This document shows, piece by piece, positions 15,415 through 24,360 of a stretch of DNA of 64,000 nt. Each line of letters opens with the position of its first letter. The first letter of the stretch is position 1. The stretch comes from Spiribacter sp. 2438 (GTDB lineage: Bacteria; Pseudomonadota; Gammaproteobacteria; Nitrococcales; Nitrococcaceae): contig NZ_CP046046.1 in the NCBI RefSeq assembly GCF_009676705.1, positions 1,426,001 through 1,490,000 of the forward strand, given 5' to 3'. A program made the position numbers and the translations under genes. The notes under the pieces are model-generated. The model had not been told where the DNA came from and searched no databases. It saw only the letters and a list, made by a program, of their open reading frames with translations.

Positions 15415-16881
15415 CTACCGGATCCGGTGGCGGGCCAGCCCCTCCTCCACCGGCGCCATGAACTCGGCGGCACGGCTCGTCGGGGGACGGGTCAGCAGGC
15501 TCAGGCCAACAAACAGCGCCACTGCCAGCAACCCACCCCAGACTGAGGCAGGCACTCCGAGCGGAGCGAACCGGCCAACCTGAAGGATCGTAACCACGAC
15601 ACCGGCAATCATGATGCTGCCGACGGCCCCCGTGGCGGTGCCCCGCCGCCAGAAGAAGGCGCCAACAATGGCGGGCACGGTGACCAGGAGCCCGGCGGAG
15701 GAGGCCACCGACAGGATCGTTATGAGGTCCAGTTGCAGTCGTGCGAACAGCACGGCCAGCGCGGCGACGATCACCATGACGATCTTGCCAGCGAGCATTT
15801 CCCGCGTGCCACGAGGTGCCATGGGCCGATACAGGTCCCGGGAAACCAGCGACGCCAGGCTCAACAACACCGAATCCACGGTGGATACCGCCGCCGCCAC
15901 AATCCCCACCACCAGCACGATGGCTGCCAACCGCGGCACCGCATCGCTGGCCAGCAGCGTTGGCGTGGCGAGGTCCGGACTATCCAGGGCCGGCAGGAGC
16001 TGAAGCGCGGCAAAACCCCACAGGACGGAAACGAGCGTGTAGACGAAGCCGATCAGCAGAAAGCCCAGCAGCATGGTCCGCAGCGCGCCAATGGACACCG
16101 TGGAGAACAGTCGCTGACTGACCTGCGGATTGCTGATGGAAAAGAAAAACCAGGGCAGCGTCAGGCCGATAAAGGTGACCATGTCGAACACGCCGGGCCC
16201 GGGCACTGCCAGCCACTCACCGTGATCGCGGGCGGTGCTGGCCATGAAAGCCGCCGGACCCCCCAGCGCCGCCATGACGAAACCCACGGCCAGCAGACTG
16301 GTCGTCAGCATGATGATCACCTGCAACGCATCGGTCCAGAGCACGGATCGAAGCCCGGCCACCATGGTCCAGATGAGCGCCAGCGCAACGCCCACCAGAA
16401 TGCCGGCATCAAAGCTGATGGATCCATCACTGATCACTGACAGCAGGTAACCGATCCCCATTAACTGCACTGCACTGTAGGGAATCAGAAAAATGCAGGA
16501 GGCGACTGCCATTGCACCGCCCACCACCCGGCTGTTGTACCGATAACTCAGCATCTCTGCCGGTGTGATAAAGCCGAACCGTTTTCCCACCAGCCAGAAA
16601 CGGGGGCCGAAAATCGCCACCAGGCCGAGGCCGGCGAGATAGATCAGTTCGAACCCGAGGGCTCCAACACCTCCGGCGTAGGTCAGGCCGGCAAGGCCGA
16701 CCATCATGAAGGCGCTGAAGGTGGTGGCTCCGTAACTGAGCGCGGAAATCACACCCCCGGCCTTGCGACCCGCGAGGAAGTACTCACTGGAGCCGGAACC
16801 GAGGCCCTGCCGGGCCGCCACCGCCAGGGCAATTCCGATCAGCGCATAAATGACCAGCGCGACAACAATGCCAGTGGTCAT
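15415..16881 (-). CDS. Sodium:solute symporter (SSS family)
   Basis: A 488-residue transporter with about 13 membrane helices. The family pattern is visible in the first helices (FLAGRKAGGVISALSYGATTFSAF) and in the SVASSAGLLVTVPAIVGAFFWRR region. Members use the sodium gradient to import solutes such as pantothenate, proline, acetate or sugars; the substrate cannot be told. I chose ATG 16881, which overlaps the 62-residue gene upstream by ATGA. A small companion membrane protein ahead of an SSS carrier recalls panF-yhdT, but this pair is not shown to be that. Confidence 0.88.
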   Translation of the reverse strand: MTTGIVVALVIYALIGIALAVAARQGLGSGSSEYFLAGRKAGGVISALSYGATTFSAFMMVGLAGLTYAGGVGALGFELIYLAGLGLVAIFGPRFWLVGKRFGFITPAEMLSYRYNSRVVGGAMAVASCIFLIPYSAVQLMGIGYLLSVISDGSISFDAGILVGVALALIWTMVAGLRSVLWTDALQVIIMLTTSLLAVGFVMAALGGPAAFMASTARDHGEWLAVPGPGVFDMVTFIGLTLPWFFFSISNPQVSQRLFSTVSIGALRTMLLGFLLIGFVYTLVSVLWGFAALQLLPALDSPDLATPTLLASDAVPRLAAIVLVVGIVAAAVSTVDSVLLSLASLVSRDLYRPMAPRGTREMLAGKIVMVIVAALAVLFARLQLDLITILSVASSAGLLVTVPAIVGAFFWRRGTATGAVGSIMIAGVVVTILQVGRFAPLGVPASVWGGLLAVALFVGLSLLTRPPTSRAAEFMAPVEEGLARHRIR

Positions 16882-17066
16882 GGCCGCCACTCCGCCACCA
16901 GTCGGGCAATCAACCCGAGGACCAGGAGCCCGAAGACCGTCCAAAAAAGAAACGCACCATGCCACGCCTGCACGTCCCTGAGCAGGGCAAACGGCACGAT
17001 ATAGGCCAGTGCGATCAACATGGCCAGGAGAACGAGACAGACGGTTCCGACTCGCTGATGGGTCAT
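16878..17066 (-). CDS. Small two-helix membrane protein coupled to the SSS symporter
   Basis: A 62-residue protein with two hydrophobic segments (about 9-29 and 38-58) separated by a short polar loop. Its stop overlaps the symporter start by ATGA. Small two-helix proteins (DUF997/YhdT or DUF3311 types) precede sodium:solute symporters in many bacteria. The size and position fit, but I cannot assign a family with confidence. A role as symporter accessory subunit is inference. Confidence 0.6.
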   Translation of the reverse strand: MTHQRVGTVCLVLLAMLIALAYIVPFALLRDVQAWHGAFLFWTVFGLLVLGLIARLVAEWRP

Positions 17067-17082
17067 TGGGAGACTCCTGGTA

Positions 17083-18234
17083 TCAGGGCTTTCGGTCTTC
17101 GGGATTTCGTACGTCCGGCGTCAGACCGGTGAGAAGGTGCGCTGCCACCACGCAGGTGATGCCGAACGGCAGGTAACCGGCGTAGCCGAGCAGCGGCATT
17201 TCAAACAGATGCAGCACTTGGGCATGGGGGATGTGGTAAGTCCATCGGGCCAGGCTGAAGATGTTCCAGAGTTCCCAGCAAAGGCCGCAGAAAAGGGCCG
17301 ACACCACCGCAAGCCATGGTCCCCGCCAGTCGCCTCCGGCCACCCGGGTGAAGGCATGGCGCTCGCCGGCCAATGCCTGAGTGGCCACAATGATCAGCGG
17401 CGGTGCCACCCATAGCAGGGAATACAGGGCTGTTGGCCAGATAGCCACGGCGGCCAGGCCGATGACACCGGCAGCCCAGGCGATGGCGGCGACGAGCCGT
17501 GGGCGGCGGGGCCGGATAGGCGCGAAGTTATCCAGTCCCGCAGACAGACGGGGCCAGGTGGCAAGCAGATCCCGGGTGGCGAGCACCGCCGGCAGCACCG
17601 TGCTGAAGGGCAGTGCGGAGCGCAGGAACCAGCTCAGCGCCTCGCGATCCGGCGCGACCCCGGTGCCATCATAGATCCAGTTACCGGTGAACTGATTCAG
17701 GTACTCGAACAGGTACCAGAACCCGGCGCTGGCCGGGAACAGGGCCAGAAAAACCCAGGGGGCTTCCGTGAGCAGGCACCGTCCGCCGCGCTTCTGCACC
17801 CAGGCGCTGATCGCCACGGCATAACCGACCCATAGCGGCGTAAACGACAGACGGCGGGCTTCCTCCAGCCCCGGCAACGGCACCCAGGCAATAAACCAGC
17901 TCACCGCCAGCAGGGCGACACCGAGCCATCCCCATAGCGGATAAGTCCGCGGCGACTCCGCCGAGCCCGCCGAGCCCGCCAATGCCGCAGACCCCGCTCG
18001 ACCAATGCGCAGCAGAAAGGGCAGCAGAACAGCAACAATCGCCACCAGGTAGGTAACGAACACCCAGCCCGTAAAACTCTCCGGAGCAGCCTCCAGCGGC
18101 CGCGGCGGGAAACGCAGGAAAGATCGCAGATCGTCGCCGGTCAGCATTGCACCCACCAGCGGCGCCAGCACAATGGCGAACACGATGATGGCCAGCTGGG
18201 CCGGGCGTCCCGGGCGCCCGGCCGGCTCAATCAT
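17083..18234 (-). CDS. Multi-pass membrane protein of unknown function
   Basis: A 383-residue integral membrane protein with about nine to ten hydrophobic segments and a notably tryptophan- and proline-rich sequence. The C-terminal region has a conserved-looking WELWN...WTY...HLFEMPLLGY stretch. I do not recognise the family; carotenoid-cyclase-like folds have similar helices but no diagnostic motif is visible. Its start overlaps the MoCF-gene stop by 8 bases, and it precedes the 62-residue protein and symporter by 16 bases, suggesting one transcript from the dnaQ region. Confidence 0.55.
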   Translation of the reverse strand: MIEPAGRPGRPAQLAIIVFAIVLAPLVGAMLTGDDLRSFLRFPPRPLEAAPESFTGWVFVTYLVAIVAVLLPFLLRIGRAGSAALAGSAGSAESPRTYPLWGWLGVALLAVSWFIAWVPLPGLEEARRLSFTPLWVGYAVAISAWVQKRGGRCLLTEAPWVFLALFPASAGFWYLFEYLNQFTGNWIYDGTGVAPDREALSWFLRSALPFSTVLPAVLATRDLLATWPRLSAGLDNFAPIRPRRPRLVAAIAWAAGVIGLAAVAIWPTALYSLLWVAPPLIIVATQALAGERHAFTRVAGGDWRGPWLAVVSALFCGLCWELWNIFSLARWTYHIPHAQVLHLFEMPLLGYAGYLPFGITCVVAAHLLTGLTPDVRNPEDRKP

Positions 18235-19009
18235 GGCGCACCGTCAGGGTAACCGGCTGCCACTCAAAGCCCAGCGCCGCAATTTCGGCCTGCAGCGCCG
18301 GCATGGTGGCCGCCACCGCATCCCGATTACCCCTCAGGCCCAGTTCCAGAGAAAACTGACCCTGGCGCACGTTGGGAAGACAGGAGAGGCGCACGCCGGG
18401 ATGCGCCTGCTCAAAACGCTCCAGCATGGGAATTACATCGCTCTCCCGCGCGCCGGTGACGACGATGGCCCGATCCGCCAGGCGGTCCGGGTCGTGCCAG
18501 GCGGTGTAGTGATGATCCAGCACCCAGGCCATCATCGGCCAGGCCATGCTGGGGAAACCGGGCATGAAGTGATGGTCACGAATGCTGAACCCCGGCACCT
18601 GATTAACCGGGTTGGGAATCAGCGAGGCACCGGACGGGAACTCCACCAGCCTTAGCCGATGCGAGGGCTCCACGGGGCGCCCGAAGCGCTCCTCCAGCAT
18701 CTGCCGGCCTTCCGGGTGAACCGCCAGCGACACGCCGAGCGCTTCGGCGGCACACTGCCGGGTGCGGTCATCCGGCGTCGCGCCAATGCCGCCGCAGCTG
18801 AACACCACATCCGGCCCCGCCAGTGTCTCCCGCAATGTCCCGGTGATCAGGGCCGCTTCATCGCTAATCAGGCGAACCCACCGGAGCTCCAGGCCCCGCT
18901 CGGCCAGTAACCCCTGCAGATGCGGAAAATGGCGATCCTGGCGCTTGCCGGACAGGAGCTCATCACCAATCACGACAAGCCCGAACCCGCGAGCCTCCAC
19001 ACCCGTCAT
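18227..19009 (-). CDS. Molybdopterin-binding (MoCF) domain protein, CinA N-terminal-like
   Basis: A 260-residue protein with the MoCF fold: GDELLSG near the N-terminus and the SCGGIGATPDD loop, as in CinA N-terminal domains and MoaB/MogA. It lacks the C-terminal nicotinamide-nucleotide amidase domain of full CinA, so pyridine-nucleotide salvage by this protein alone is unlikely. Stand-alone copies are usually labelled competence/damage-inducible protein A. The start overlaps the HAD-gene stop by ATGA. Actual substrate unknown. Confidence 0.82.
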   Translation of the reverse strand: MTGVEARGFGLVVIGDELLSGKRQDRHFPHLQGLLAERGLELRWVRLISDEAALITGTLRETLAGPDVVFSCGGIGATPDDRTRQCAAEALGVSLAVHPEGRQMLEERFGRPVEPSHRLRLVEFPSGASLIPNPVNQVPGFSIRDHHFMPGFPSMAWPMMAWVLDHHYTAWHDPDRLADRAIVVTGARESDVIPMLERFEQAHPGVRLSCLPNVRQGQFSLELGLRGNRDAVAATMPALQAEIAALGFEWQPVTLTVRHD

Positions 19010-19743
19010 CGCGTCACTCCGACAAGGCCCAGCAACATGCCCTGGAGCTCTGCCAGGCTGGCGACCTCGTGATGGGGCACTGGCTCCGCGTCAGACGGCC
19101 AGGGCGCGCCATCGCGATTCAGCCATACGGCCTGCATGCCATGCCGGGCCGCGCCGGTTACATCGCTGTGCACATCATCGCCCACATGGACAATTTCCGC
19201 GGCTGGCACCCCGGCGCGATTGGTGGCCGTCTCGAAGACCAGATGGGACGGTTTGGCAGCACCCAGTTCCACGGCCGACAATGAAAAATCGAAATAATCG
19301 CCCAAGCCAAGTCGACTGACCTCGGCGTTGCCGTTGGTCAACGCCCCCACCCGCACATGACCCTGCAGAGCCTGCAACAGGGGGATGGCGTCGTCATAAA
19401 CCCGAACCGCATGGCGGGCGTCGAGGAAGACCTCGAAAGCCTCATCAACCAGGCGGTTCAGCACCTCACCGTGGTAACCGGCGTCCTCGCCGGCCTTGCG
19501 CAGCGCCGCTCGACGTAGAGCGGTGACGTCGTGGGCAAGGCCGGGCTGCGCCTGGACAATGCTGGCACGGAGGTCCCGCAGTCCTGCGATGTCATAGCGC
19601 TCTGCCACCGCCGGGTAGCGCTGCTCCAGCAATCCCTGACACACGGCTTCGGCGTGCTGGAGCACACCGGTGAGATCCCACAGGGTGAAATCCAGATCCA
19701 GGGTAACGGCACGCACCGGAGCCACCAGCGGTCTCGGGATCAT
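19006..19743 (-). CDS. HAD-superfamily phosphatase (YjjG/Gph-like)
   Basis: A 245-residue haloacid-dehalogenase-type hydrolase. The motifs are present in order: LDLDFTLWD with the nucleophile aspartate, GALTNGN, KPSHLVF with the conserved lysine, and HVGDDVHSDV. A helical cap lies between motifs I and II (subfamily IA). Such enzymes dephosphorylate small phosphates such as nucleotides or sugar phosphates. It is coupled by ATGA overlaps to dnaQ upstream and to the MoCF gene downstream. Confidence 0.82.
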   Translation of the reverse strand: MIPRPLVAPVRAVTLDLDFTLWDLTGVLQHAEAVCQGLLEQRYPAVAERYDIAGLRDLRASIVQAQPGLAHDVTALRRAALRKAGEDAGYHGEVLNRLVDEAFEVFLDARHAVRVYDDAIPLLQALQGHVRVGALTNGNAEVSRLGLGDYFDFSLSAVELGAAKPSHLVFETATNRAGVPAAEIVHVGDDVHSDVTGAARHGMQAVWLNRDGAPWPSDAEPVPHHEVASLAELQGMLLGLVGVTR

Positions 19744-20468
19744 GTTGTTACCTCGGCGGGCAGATTACGCCATACGCAGGGGCCATCCGCCGCCGCGTCG
19801 AGACGCTCAAGCCAGGCCTCGTGCAGCTGCTGTTCGGTTGCCGTGGGCTGAATGACCGGCAGTGGCTTTCGATCCTCCGCGACGTCACGCCGGGCTTCCG
19901 CCTGACGCGGGCCGTTGCCCGGCTCCTCCGTGCCCAGGGTCAGGCCCACTTGCCCCCCGGTCATGGCCAGGTAGACCTCGCCCAGGATTTCGGCGTCAAG
20001 CAGGGCGCCATGGAGCGTGCGACTGCTGTTGTCGACCCGGTAGCGCTTGCAGAGCGCATCGAGGCTGTTGCGCTGTCCCGGGTGGCGGCTGCGCGCCAGC
20101 GCCAGACTGTCCGTCACCACGCAATAGTCCTGCATCTGTCCCCATGCCGCCCCCAGACGGCCCAGTTCCGCATCCAGGAAACCCACGTCGAAGGGTGCAT
20201 TGTGGATAATCACCTCGGCGCCGCTGACAAAATCAATCAACGCCTGGGCGACGTCGGCAAAGCGCGGCTTGTCCGCGAGGAACGCATCGGTCAGCCCGTG
20301 GACTTCGACGGCGCCGGGGTCCACCGGGCGATCCGGATTGAGGTACTCATGAAATTGCCGGCCCGTGGGGCGACGGCGATCGAGCTCATAGCAGCCGATC
20401 TCGATGATTCGATGGCCTTCCTGCGGCTCCAGTCCGGTGGTTTCCGTATCCAGAATGATCTGCCGCAT
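19740..20468 (-). CDS. dnaQ: DNA polymerase III epsilon subunit (3'-5' proofreading exonuclease)
   Basis: A 242-residue DEDDh exonuclease that proofreads replication as part of the Pol III core. Exo I is D7 and E9 in LDTETTG, Exo II lies in HNAPFDVGFLD, and Exo III in HGALLDAEIL. The C-terminal tail should bind the alpha subunit DnaE. It starts with a one-base TGATG overlap with rnhA, the usual partner in gammaproteobacteria (there often divergent; here in one direction). Confidence 0.95.
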   Translation of the reverse strand: MRQIILDTETTGLEPQEGHRIIEIGCYELDRRRPTGRQFHEYLNPDRPVDPGAVEVHGLTDAFLADKPRFADVAQALIDFVSGAEVIIHNAPFDVGFLDAELGRLGAAWGQMQDYCVVTDSLALARSRHPGQRNSLDALCKRYRVDNSSRTLHGALLDAEILGEVYLAMTGGQVGLTLGTEEPGNGPRQAEARRDVAEDRKPLPVIQPTATEQQLHEAWLERLDAAADGPCVWRNLPAEVTT

Positions 20469-20914
20469 CAGCCCTCCATTTGATTCATTTCGTCGATTCC
20501 GCGATTGGCCAGCGCATCCACCCGCTCATTCTCGGCATGACCGGCGTGACCGCGCACCCAGTGCCAGTGAACTCGATGAGTGGCCGCAAGCTGGTCTAGG
20601 CGCTGCCACAGATCCTGATTGAGTACCGGCTTTCGGGCCGCGGTTTTCCAGCCACGCCGCTTCCAGCCATCCATCCATTCAGTAATGCCCTTGCGAACAT
20701 ACTGGGAATCTGTGGTCAGATCGACCTCGCAGGGCCGATTGAGGGCCTCCAGGCCCTTGATCGCCGCGGTCAGTTCCATGCGGTTGTTGGTGGTGACGGA
20801 CTCCCCGCCATACAACTCCCGCTCCGTTCCTCCATAGCGGAGCAGAACGCCCCACCCACCGGGGCCCGGGTTACCGCGGCAGGCGCCATCCGTAAAGATT
20901 TCAACCCGTGTCAT
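20468..20914 (-). CDS. rnhA: Ribonuclease HI
   Basis: A 148-residue enzyme that removes RNA from RNA-DNA hybrids such as R-loops and primers. It opens with [16 protein letters not shown], containing the first catalytic aspartate (D9), followed by the MELTAAI motif with the catalytic glutamate and TDSQYV with the next aspartate. Length matches E. coli RnhA. It overlaps the methyltransferase gene by 14 bases and dnaQ by one, preserving the yafS-rnhA-dnaQ neighbourhood. Confidence 0.96.
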   Translation of the reverse strand: MTRVEIFTDGACRGNPGPGGWGVLLRYGGTERELYGGESVTTNNRMELTAAIKGLEALNRPCEVDLTTDSQYVRKGITEWMDGWKRRGWKTAARKPVLNQDLWQRLDQLAATHRVHWHWVRGHAGHAENERVDALANRGIDEMNQMEG

Positions 20915-21659
20915 TCAGGCGCTCCCGGCCGGCATTACGGGCGCCGGCACTGGCCTGAGGTATCCCCCCCGGGATCAACTCCAGACGCCGATGCCAGCGC
21001 AGGCGCGGGGCGGTCGGGCCGGCGACCCGTTTCTGCCCCATGACCAGGTGAACGCCACCGATCCAGCGAAGCCCCGGGCCCAGGCTGCGACCATAATTCG
21101 AAGGCCTGGCGGCGGCTTTCCGCCGCAGGCGCTGCGGCAGTGGGGGCATGAGGGCGATACCATCGTGAGGGCGCGGAATCAGGCCCAGCAGTTGCATCCA
21201 GTCACCCACTCGAAGCGCACCCAAGTATCGACCGGCCCAGGGAGGCTCGGAACGCCCCGCGGCCAGCATTCGGCGAAGCCCCCAGAGGCTCAGGGGATTG
21301 AACCCCACCACCAGCAGATGACCCTCCGGTGCCAGCGCCCTTGCTGCCTCGCGAATGACCTGATGGGGACGCTCGGCGAACTCCAGCTGATGAATCAGCA
21401 CCACCACATCGACGCTGCCGGAGGCGAGCGGCAGGACCTCGGGGCTGGCCCTCAGGTCGGTCTGGCCGCCGCGCCAGTTATCCAGAACCCAGAGACGCGC
21501 ATCACCGAAGACGGTGGGGCATCGCCCGCCGCCGTAATCACCCACCTGCAGAACGCGCTGGGCATACAGTCCCGCCAGTCGACGGGAGATCAGCCGCGAC
21601 TCCTGGTCAGCCAGTTCCTGTCCGGCGCTGGTTGCAAACCAGCGGTGCAGCCATTGCAT
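20901..21659 (-). CDS. Class I SAM-dependent methyltransferase (YafS-like)
   Basis: A 252-residue protein with a degenerate but recognisable methyltransferase fold: glycine-containing motif I region around [11 protein letters not shown], then [17 protein letters not shown] and [15 protein letters not shown], typical of the YafS group. Its place between gloB (divergent) and rnhA-dnaQ is the same as E. coli yafS. Substrate unknown. The C-terminal third is basic and probably variable. Confidence 0.78.
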   Translation of the reverse strand: MQWLHRWFATSAGQELADQESRLISRRLAGLYAQRVLQVGDYGGGRCPTVFGDARLWVLDNWRGGQTDLRASPEVLPLASGSVDVVVLIHQLEFAERPHQVIREAARALAPEGHLLVVGFNPLSLWGLRRMLAAGRSEPPWAGRYLGALRVGDWMQLLGLIPRPHDGIALMPPLPQRLRRKAAARPSNYGRSLGPGLRWIGGVHLVMGQKRVAGPTAPRLRWHRRLELIPGGIPQASAGARNAGRERLNDTG

Positions 21660-21726
21660 GCGCCCAATCTCTCCCTTGGTCGCCGTTTATTTGAGGCAAT
21701 TTACGCCGCGGGGTAGCATGCGCACC

Positions 21727-22494
21727 ATGCTAAAAATAACCCCGGTGCCGATTCTGGCCGATAATTATACCTGGCTGATCAGCCCACCACAGGGGCGCAA
21801 CGCAGTCGTCGTGGATCCCGGGGATTCAGCGCCAGTGGCCCGGGCGCTGGAGTCACTCGGCCTAACGCTGAGTGCCATCATCGTGACCCACCATCACGGT
21901 GATCACGTGGCAGGCGTCGCCGAGTTGGTGGACAACGGCACGCCGGTTTACGGACCGAGGGACAGCAACATCCCCAACCTGACCAATCCGGTGTCCGCCG
22001 GCGAGACCATGGCCCCCGCCGGGCTCGAGACCCGGTTCGACGTCATCGCGGTGCCGGGGCACACCCTGGATCATCTGGCTTACTTCGGCGGCGGTGCCCT
22101 TTTCGCCGGTGACGCGCTCTTCGCCGGTGGTTGCGGGCGGATGTTCGAGGGCAAACCCGAGCAGATGCAGGCCTATCTGGCCCAGCTGCGAACGCTGCCG
22201 GGAGAGACCCGCCTTTACTGCGGGCACGAATACACGCTGGCCAACCTGGAATTTGCAGTGGCCGTAGAGCCGGATAATCAAGCGCTGCAGCAACGCCTGG
22301 AAAACGTCCGGCAGCAACGCGCCAAGGGCGTGATTACGCTGCCGTCAACCCTGGCCGAAGAGTGTGACACCAACCCCTTTCTGCGATGGGACAGCGATGC
22401 CGTCAAACGGCAGGCCGAGGCCCGGGCAGGCCAGCAACTGGACACCCCCGCCGAGGTGTTCGCGGTGTTGCGCCAGTGGAAAGACAACTTTTAG
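21727..22494 (+). CDS. gloB: Hydroxyacylglutathione hydrolase (glyoxalase II)
   Basis: A 255-residue metallo-beta-lactamase-fold enzyme that hydrolyses S-lactoylglutathione to lactate and glutathione in methylglyoxal detoxification. The metal-binding motif THHHGDH is at 54-60, followed by the VPGHT, FAGDALFAGGCGR and CGHEYT motifs. Family alignment favours ATG 21727 (MLKITPVPILADNY); ATG 21718, nine bases earlier, is also possible. It is divergent from the yafS-like gene and separated by 11 bases from mltD. Confidence 0.94.
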   Translation: MLKITPVPILADNYTWLISPPQGRNAVVVDPGDSAPVARALESLGLTLSAIIVTHHHGDHVAGVAELVDNGTPVYGPRDSNIPNLTNPVSAGETMAPAGLETRFDVIAVPGHTLDHLAYFGGGALFAGDALFAGGCGRMFEGKPEQMQAYLAQLRTLPGETRLYCGHEYTLANLEFAVAVEPDNQALQQRLENVRQQRAKGVITLPSTLAEECDTNPFLRWDSDAVKRQAEARAGQQLDTPAEVFAVLRQWKDNF

Positions 22495-22505
22495 GAGAAA
22501 GGCGC

Positions 22506-24098
22506 GTGGGTATCACGACCAAGCGCATGGGTCCGGTCTTCATTGCCCTGTTCGCCGTCGGCTGCGCTAACGTCGGCGATCCGACGCGTTCGACGGATGG
22601 TGCCCACGACAGCAGTGCGGCGCGGGGCATGCCGCATGAAGTGGCAGGCACCGCGTCACGGGATTTTTCCGGACTGACGGAGGCAGAAAAGGCCTTGCCA
22701 CCGGAGACCGTCTGGGACCGTATCCGCCAGGGCTATGGCATTCCAGGCCACGATAACGAGCGCGTGCAGGCAGAAATGCAACGCTACGCGGGAATGACCA
22801 GCTATTGGGAGCGGGTTTCGGAGCGGGCGCGGCCATACATGTATCACATCGTTCACTCCCTCGAGGAGCGGGACATGCCCATGGAGCTCGCGCTACTACC
22901 GGTGGTGGAGAGCGCGTTCCAGCCGTTCGCGTATTCACGAAGCAGCGCCGCCGGGCTCTGGCAGTTCGTCCCCGCTACCGGTCGCCACTTCGGGCTGGAC
23001 CAGAACTGGTGGTATGACGGCCGCCGGGACGTGTTGGCGTCCACGGATGCGGCGCTGACCTACCTGGATTACCTTCATGACATGTTCGACGGCGACTGGC
23101 TGCTGGCCATCGCCGCTTACAACGCCGGGGAAGGGACCGTTTCCCGCGCCATCCGGCGAAACGAAAACGCGGGCCAGCCCACCGACTACTGGTCGTTGAG
23201 CCTCCCGCAGGAGACCATGAACTACGTGCCCCGGCTACTCGCCATGAGTGAGCTGGTGGGACATCCCGAGAAGCACGGCCTGATACTGGTGGACATCCCC
23301 AATGAGCCCTTTCTGAAGCGGGTGGATTTGGACCGTCAGATCGATCTGGCCCTGGTGGCCGAGCTCTCGGGCCTAGAGATGGACACCATTTACGAGCTGA
23401 ACCCGGGGTTCAACCGCTGGGCGACCGCGCCTGATGGGCCCCATCACCTGTTGCTACCCAGGGACCGGGCAGACAGTTTCAATGCCGCCCTGGCCGATCA
23501 CCCGCCATCCGAGTGGATGCGCTGGCAACGTCACCGCGTTGCGCAGGGCGAGACCCTCGGCGGCATCGCCAATCGCTATCGAGTTCCGGTCGGCGCGTTG
23601 CGTGAGGCGAATAACCTCAACGGTGACCTGATTCGGGCCGGTGCCGATCTCCTGGTTCCCCTGGCCAGCCGCCCCACCGACCGAGCCGGCCAGACCGCCA
23701 GCGCCGGCAGCGGACAGAGCGAGCGGCAACGCTATGATCACGTTGTGCAGCGGGGCGAAAGTCTGTGGACCATTGCCCGGAGCTATGGCGTCAGAGTGGG
23801 CGATCTGGTGCGCTGGAACGACCTGGATGCCAACGCGGTTCTCCCCCTCGGGGAGCGGCTGGTGATCTGGAGTGAAACTGAGGGAAGCCGTTTGGCCAGC
23901 CCCGGCCAGCGGGTTCAGTCGGTGACTTACACCGTCCGCCAGGGCGATTCCCTTTACCGAATCGCTCGCCAGTTCAGTGTCGGGATCAATGATCTGCGAC
24001 GCTGGAACGGCATTGCCGAAGGAACCTATCTGCAGCCGGGCCAGCGACTTGAGATGCAGGTGGATGTCACCGCCCTGGATGGCGCGCGGGTCAACTGA
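22506..24098 (+). CDS. mltD: Membrane-bound lytic murein transglycosylase D (three LysM repeats)
   Basis: A 530-residue lipoprotein. The GTG start has TAGGAGA 7 bases upstream; the signal ends at lipobox-type AVGC with lipidated C20. The transglycosylase domain has catalytic glutamate E135 in LLPVVESAFQP and the AAGLWQF motif, followed by three LysM repeats (about 341-385, 410-455, 475-518) that bind peptidoglycan. Its position behind gloB matches many gammaproteobacteria, where gloB and mltD are neighbours. It is a paralogue of the two-LysM enzyme at 10461-12005. It converges with minE. Confidence 0.93.
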   Translation: MGITTKRMGPVFIALFAVGCANVGDPTRSTDGAHDSSAARGMPHEVAGTASRDFSGLTEAEKALPPETVWDRIRQGYGIPGHDNERVQAEMQRYAGMTSYWERVSERARPYMYHIVHSLEERDMPMELALLPVVESAFQPFAYSRSSAAGLWQFVPATGRHFGLDQNWWYDGRRDVLASTDAALTYLDYLHDMFDGDWLLAIAAYNAGEGTVSRAIRRNENAGQPTDYWSLSLPQETMNYVPRLLAMSELVGHPEKHGLILVDIPNEPFLKRVDLDRQIDLALVAELSGLEMDTIYELNPGFNRWATAPDGPHHLLLPRDRADSFNAALADHPPSEWMRWQRHRVAQGETLGGIANRYRVPVGALREANNLNGDLIRAGADLLVPLASRPTDRAGQTASAGSGQSERQRYDHVVQRGESLWTIARSYGVRVGDLVRWNDLDANAVLPLGERLVIWSETEGSRLASPGQRVQSVTYTVRQGDSLYRIARQFSVGINDLRRWNGIAEGTYLQPGQRLEMQVDVTALDGARVN

Positions 24099-24104
24099 GG
24101 ATTC

Positions 24105-24356
24105 TCACTCTTCCGGAAGCGTGACGTTGAGCTCCAGGACTTCACAGTCACCCTCGCGCTCCACCTGAACCTTCACGGCGTCCTCTTCCACCTCAACGTA
24201 GCGCCGGACCACATTCAGGATCTCCTGCTGCAGCGCCGGCAGGTAATCCGGCCCACCGCGGTGGCCGCGCTCTCGAGCAACGATCACCTGCAGGCGTTCT
24301 TTCGCCAGCGAGGCGCTGCGCTTTTTCTCGGATCGAAAGTAATCCAGAAAACCCAT
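24105..24356 (-). CDS. minE: Cell division topological specificity factor MinE
   Basis: An 83-residue protein. The N-terminal MGFLDYFRSEKK membrane-targeting helix and KERLQVIVARER anti-MinCD segment are clear, and the C-terminal half is the dimerising topology domain. MinE stimulates the MinD ATPase, driving the pole-to-pole oscillation that leaves the division site free of MinC. The start is chosen by homology, 4 bases after the minD stop; an upstream in-frame extension lies inside minD. Confidence 0.95.
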   Translation of the reverse strand: MGFLDYFRSEKKRSASLAKERLQVIVARERGHRGGPDYLPALQQEILNVVRRYVEVEEDAVKVQVEREGDCEVLELNVTLPEE

Positions 24357-24360
24357 GGAC

